Shown: positions 59,979-64,000 of the stretch, in pieces
Layout: every line of letters starts with the position of its first letter
Numbering within the stretch: the stretch's first letter is position 1
Origin: Bacteroides reticulotermitis JCM 10512
GTDB lineage: Bacteria > Bacteroidota > Bacteroidia > Bacteroidales > Bacteroidaceae
Assembly: GCF_000517545.1 (NCBI RefSeq)
Contig: NZ_BAIV01000001.1
Span: 124,001-188,000 of the forward strand
Length of the DNA stretch: 64,000 bases
Direction of reading: 5' to 3'
Translations under genes and position numbers: made by a program
Notes under the pieces: generated by a model
Database searches by the model: none
Told to the model about the DNA's origin: nothing
What the model saw: the letters and a program-made list of their open reading frames with translations, nothing else

Positions 59979-61914
59979 ATGAGAAAAATATACTTAGTAG
60001 GAATTTGGGTTATTATAGTTGGTTCTTTATCTAGTTGCAGGCAAGAAAATCAAGCTTTGGATAAAGCTATGGAAGAGGCTGGTAAAAATCGTTTAGAACT
60101 GCTAAAGGTGATAGATTACTACCGGAATGTGGACAATCGTGATCCACTGAAGTTAAAAGCAGCTTTATTCTTGATAGAAAATATGCCAGTTCATGGAGGA
60201 GTATGGAGTGAAGCAATAGGTACGTTTAGGGAAAAAGTGTATGAGGCGGACTCCTTATTACCAATGGAGATATTAAACAAGTGGTGGAATGAGTTGGAAG
60301 ATGTTAATAAACCGATCTTTAAACCTGACTTGAATAATTTGAAAGCGGACTTTCTTATACAAAATATAGATAAGGCTTTCGAGGTATGGTATGCTTCCGC
60401 ATGGAGAAAAGATGTGAGTTTTATAAATTTCTGCCATCATATACTGCCTTATCGTTTAGAGAAAGAGTTATTGGCAGATGGGTGGCGGGACAGCTTGTAT
60501 CAAGCCTATTATCCGTTAGTGAAAGATATAAAAACGCTAAAGGAGGCTTATGAAATAGTACATTATGAGGTAGGGCAGCGTTTGTCGAGCAGTAGTTCTG
60601 ATTTTCCATATAAAATAGACGTAGTGGCCATGCAGCATCAACTCAAAGCTACATGTCTCCAACGATGTATAATGATAAGCAGTGTAATGCGTGCGCTGGG
60701 TATTCCAACTGCTATAGATTATGTCGGTAGTTGGGGGAATTATAGTACAAGGGTCATGCGTGGGTCTCTCTAATAACCAAAGATGGTACATATGCTATCT
60801 ATAGAGATGAAAAGGAGGCCCAAATCCATAATCGTATTGATGCAAGCCTATTTGAAGTTGACTATCCGATATCTAAAGATTATGAATTGATTACAAATTT
60901 TAAGAAACGCTGTGCGAAAATCAGTCGTTTTACGTTTGAATATCATAAGTATATAGAAAATCTGGATTATGAATGGAAAGCTGTACAACAGATGGTTTCT
61001 CCTTTTTCTTGTGAAGTCTCACATGAATATGGTTTGAAGGGAGAAAGTGAAGTACAGATCAATCTACCTATACAATATACATATCTTTGCACATTTGTTA
61101 CAGCTCAGGGGTGGACTCCCATTAGTTACTGTAAAGTGAATAATGGTAGATGCCATTTCTCGGCATTAGGTGATTCGGTTGCTATATAATAATGGGATAT
61201 CTCAACGGAAAGCCTATAGCTCTGGGAAATCCTTTTATGCTTGAGGGAAAACACAAAACAAGTTTTGTTCCTGATAAGTCAAGCCTTAAACAGATAAAGA
61301 TTATGCGCAAATATCCACTTACAGGGAAATGGATGAACGAGTGGTTCCCTATGATTGGAGGGCGATTTGAAGGTAGTAATAATCCTGATTTTATAAATGC
61401 GGAATTGTTGTGTAGTATAGAGAATATGCCTGTCTTTCGTAATATTGTGAAAGTAAACTGTCGAAAAGAATTCCGCTATGTACGCTATGTCTCTCCGAAA
61501 GAGTGTCAAACTCCAATAGCAGAAATTGAATTTATAGGTATAAAAGGAAAAATGAAAGTCTCTCCGTGGAAAAATACAACCGGAGGCGTGGAGCGAAGTT
61601 TAGACAACGATACGTTTACGCGTCCCGATATTGAAAGAGGATATTCGTTTGGATATGATTTAGGCATCTCTCAAAAAATATGCTCCATCATATACTTCCC
61701 ACGGAATGATGATAATTTTGTTCTTCCTGGGCGTGATTATGAATTGTTTTATTATGATAATGATTGGATCTCATTGGGGAAATGTAAATCAGATGATTAT
61801 GAAGTGGTATATGATTCTGTTCCTGATAATTCCCTTCTATATTTGAAAGATCATACGACAGGCGTGGAAGAGCGCCCTTTTACTTATGAGGATGGCAAAC
61901 AGATCTGGTGGTAA
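59979..61914 (+). CDS. Transglutaminase-like lipoprotein, two frameshifts
   Basis: Corrected length is about 645 residues. The N-terminus is a lipoprotein signal (VIIVGSLSSC, Cys 20). A transglutaminase-core domain has Cys 226 in QLKATCLQRC, twelve residues before RALGIPTAIDY as the family requires. Its His is in GHAWVSL, visible only after restoring one G at 60751-60753. A second break lies near 61184-61190, in an AT run. The C-terminal half (to IWW) is beta-rich and unrecognised. Transglutaminase folds act as proteases or crosslinkers. It is the last gene of the cluster, 21 bases after the ligase-like gene. Confidence 0.8.
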
Positions 61915-62220
61915 TTTTGTGAATAAAACAAACGATGTTATTTTTTGAATTTTATTAAAAGGTATTGTAAATAGAGTAGTGTTATTTCTGATTAGATACT
62001 CATAGTTCAGGGAGTGGCGAGTGATAAATTTACATGATTTGATTTCATTTCCAAAATTTGCTGAACATCCCTAATTGGATGTTATTTAGTTTGAGAGAAA
62101 AAGATTTGCTTTTGCTGTGTGGTATCAAATATTATACTGTGGCAGCTGTATCGGGCTTTATCTTTCTCTGCACGATCTCATTTTTCTTTCAAATCCTTCT
62201 TTTTCAACCAAAAAACTTAT
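61915..62220. other. Gap between peptide cluster and pheT
   Basis: No convincing gene. A 60-codon frame at 62058-62240 on the plus strand overlaps the pheT promoter and has no family similarity. No clear terminator stem was found. Confidence 0.5.
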
Positions 62221-62228
62221 TAACTTTG
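62221..62228 (+). promoter_or_regulatory. Candidate -7 element for pheT
   Basis: TAACTTTG matches TAnnTTTG, 34 bases before the ATG at 62263. Confidence 0.5.
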
Positions 62229-62262
62229 CGAATCTTTTGAGAAACAATAAAAAAATAATTAT

Positions 62263-64000
62263 ATGAATATCTCTTATAACTGGCTGAAAGAGTATGTCAA
62301 CTTCGATCTGACACCTGAGGAAACAGCGGCAGCGTTGACTTCTATCGGCTTGGAAACAGGCGGTGTAGAAGAAGTACAAACAATTAAGGGTGGTTTGGAA
62401 GGTCTTGTGATAGGTGAGGTGTTGAGCTGTGTTGAACATCCTAACTCCGACCATTTGCATGTCACTAGTGTCAATTTAGGAAGTGATGAACCAGTGCAGA
62501 TTGTTTGCGGTGCATCCAATGTGGCTGCCGGACAGAAGGTGGTAGTAGCTACCCTAGGCACAAAACTTTATAATGGAGACGAAAGTTTCACCATTAAAAG
62601 ATCAAAAATTCGCGGAGTAGAATCTATCGGTATGATTTGTGCCGAAGATGAGATCGGTATTGGAACCAGTCATGACGGCATTATTGTATTACCTGCCGAG
62701 GCAGTACCGGGAACTCTTGCCAAAGATTATTATAATATCAAGAGTGATTATGTACTCGAAGTAGATATTACTCCCAATCGTGCAGATGCCTGCTCGCATT
62801 ATGGAGTTGCTCGCGACTTATATGCTTATCTTACTCAAAATGGATATAAAGCTGTCCTACAGCGTCCGTCCGTGGCTGATTTCAAGGCAGATAATCAAGA
62901 TTTAAATATTCAGGTCACTGTGGAGAACAGTGAAGCCTGTCCGCATTATGCTGGTGTGACGGTAAAAGGCGTAACAGTTAAAGAAAGTCCGGAATGGCTA
63001 CAAAATAAATTGCAGCTCATCGGTGTGCGTCCTATTAATAATGTAGTGGATATTACAAATTACATTGTTCATGCTTTCGGACAACCGTTGCACTGCTTTG
63101 ATGCAAGTAAGATTAAGGGCGGAGAAGTTATTGTAAAAACAATGCCAGAGGGTACTCCATTCGTTACTTTAGATGAAGTAGAACGGAAATTGAATGGACG
63201 TGACCTGATGATTTGTAATAAAGAAAATGCGATGTGTATTGCGGGGGTATTTGGTGGACTGGATTCCGGTGCTACTGAAGCAACCGTTGACGTTTTTCTT
63301 GAAAGTGCCTATTTCCATCCTACATGGGTTCGCAAATCTGCGCGCCGTCACGGTCTGAACACCGATGCTTCTTTCCGTTTTGAGCGTGGTATCGATCCTA
63401 ACAGTGTTATTTACTGTCTGAAGTTGGCTGCGCTGATGGTGAAAGAACTTGCCGGTGGTACGATCTCTTCTGAAATCCAAGATGTATGTATTACACCTGC
63501 GCAAGATTTTGTTGTTGAGTTGGCGTATGCTAAAGTGAATTCACTTATTGGTAAGGAGATACCGGTTGAAACAATTAAGAGCATCGTGACCAGCCTTGAG
63601 ATGAAGATTACCAATGAAACGGTAGAAGGATTGACATTGGCAGTTCCTCCTTATCGTGTAGATGTACAACGAGATTGCGACGTAATTGAAGATATTCTTC
63701 GCATCTACGGATATAATAATGTAGAAATTCCGACCACTTTGAAGTCTAGTCTGACAACCAAAGGAGAAGATGATAAATCAAATAAATTGCAGAACCTGAT
63801 TGCTGAGCAATTGGTAGGATGCGGATTTAATGAAATATTAAATAACTCGCTTACGCATGCTGCTTATTATGAGGGGATGGAAGACTTTTCGCCCAGTCGT
63901 TTAGCTATGTTACTCAATCCGTTGAGTGCCGACTTGAACTGTATGCGTCAGACCTTACTATTTGGAGGGCTGGAAAGTATAGCTCATAATGCCAATCGTA
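62263..64000 (+). CDS. pheT: Phenylalanyl-tRNA synthetase beta subunit, 3' end outside window
   Basis: The 579 visible residues start MNISYNWLKEYVNFDLTPEE, the standard PheT opening. They include the tRNA-binding EMAP/OB part (VEHPNSDHLHVTSVNLG, CGASNVAAGQKV), the B1 and B3/B4 editing domains (VDITPNRADACSHYGVARDL, NNVVDITNYIVHAFGQPLHCFD), B5 (PPYRVDVQRDCDVIEDILRIYGYNN) and the beginning of the catalytic-like domain (LLNPLSADLNCMRQTLL). The frame stays open to the window end. It has no link to the peptide cluster and marks its right edge. Confidence 0.97.
   Translation, partial: MNISYNWLKEYVNFDLTPEETAAALTSIGLETGGVEEVQTIKGGLEGLVIGEVLSCVEHPNSDHLHVTSVNLGSDEPVQIVCGASNVAAGQKVVVATLGTKLYNGDESFTIKRSKIRGVESIGMICAEDEIGIGTSHDGIIVLPAEAVPGTLAKDYYNIKSDYVLEVDITPNRADACSHYGVARDLYAYLTQNGYKAVLQRPSVADFKADNQDLNIQVTVENSEACPHYAGVTVKGVTVKESPEWLQNKLQLIGVRPINNVVDITNYIVHAFGQPLHCFDASKIKGGEVIVKTMPEGTPFVTLDEVERKLNGRDLMICNKENAMCIAGVFGGLDSGATEATVDVFLESAYFHPTWVRKSARRHGLNTDASFRFERGIDPNSVIYCLKLAALMVKELAGGTISSEIQDVCITPAQDFVVELAYAKVNSLIGKEIPVETIKSIVTSLEMKITNETVEGLTLAVPPYRVDVQRDCDVIEDILRIYGYNNVEIPTTLKSSLTTKGEDDKSNKLQNLIAEQLVGCGFNEILNNSLTHAAYYEGMEDFSPSRLAMLLNPLSADLNCMRQTLLFGGLESIAHNANR

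Noticed and set aside
62058..62240. 60-codon plus-strand frame before pheT
   Set aside because: It overlaps the pheT -7 element, has no promoter of its own and no recognisable family.
1..64000. tRNA or rRNA genes
   Set aside because: I looked for T-loop-like GGTTCGAAUCC patterns with flanking cloverleaf pairing and for conserved rRNA blocks and saw none; a covariance-model scan would be decisive.

Overview
The window reads as a stretch of chromosome from a gut-type member of the Bacteroidales, close to Bacteroides. The support is the gene content and order: bamD-rpoZ-DUF4293, the rnf operon in the order rseC-B-C-D-G-E-A, a PadR-PspC pair, BACON-domain lipoproteins, a DUF3078 protein and PUL-type glycosidases. 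Promoter-like sites of the Bacteroides TAnnTTTG type sit upstream of many genes, and Shine-Dalgarno sequences are largely absent. I saw no rRNA, tRNA, CRISPR array or intact insertion sequence.

Layout. 1-5.75 kb: glycan-degradation genes (GH2 cut by the window edge, GH3, SGNH hydrolase). 5.75-6.5 kb: a non-coding block with a 22-bp-period array and a decayed gene fragment. 6.5-18 kb: housekeeping genes uvrB, paaK plus an ACT protein, bamD, rpoZ, DUF4293, a PorT-like barrel, a LysM protein and uvrA. 18-24 kb: a TPR histidine kinase and LuxR-type regulator followed by two paralogous BACON lipoproteins. An identical 18-bp palindrome lies before the regulator and before the first lipoprotein. 24-30.8 kb: ybaK, a POT peptide transporter, a GNAT acetyltransferase, padR-pspC, an MBL hydrolase, a flavin reductase-like protein and a lipoprotein. 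30.8-32.1 kb: a second repeat-rich block with three arrays and two more copies of the decayed fragment seen near 6.2 kb. 32.1-39.3 kb (minus strand): S9 peptidase, MATE transporter, yidC, pyrG. 39.4-51.5 kb: DUF3078 protein, rnf operon, galE, a hypothetical protein, ispE (minus) and dnaB.

51.55-61.9 kb is the most notable accessory region: a compact, same-strand cluster that looks like a ribosomally made, radical-SAM-modified peptide system. It holds a radical SAM/SPASM maturase, a previously hidden 66-residue precursor-like peptide, a 22-bp stem-loop, an outer-membrane barrel, an M50 site-2-type protease, an O-antigen-ligase-like membrane protein with TPRs, and a transglutaminase-like lipoprotein. 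The window ends inside pheT.

Quality warning. At least fifteen otherwise normal genes are broken by single-base indels, nearly all in short homopolymers. Essential single-copy genes (pyrG, ispE) are among them. The most economical reading is uncorrected sequencing or consensus error, so I annotate these as single genes and give the position of each break.
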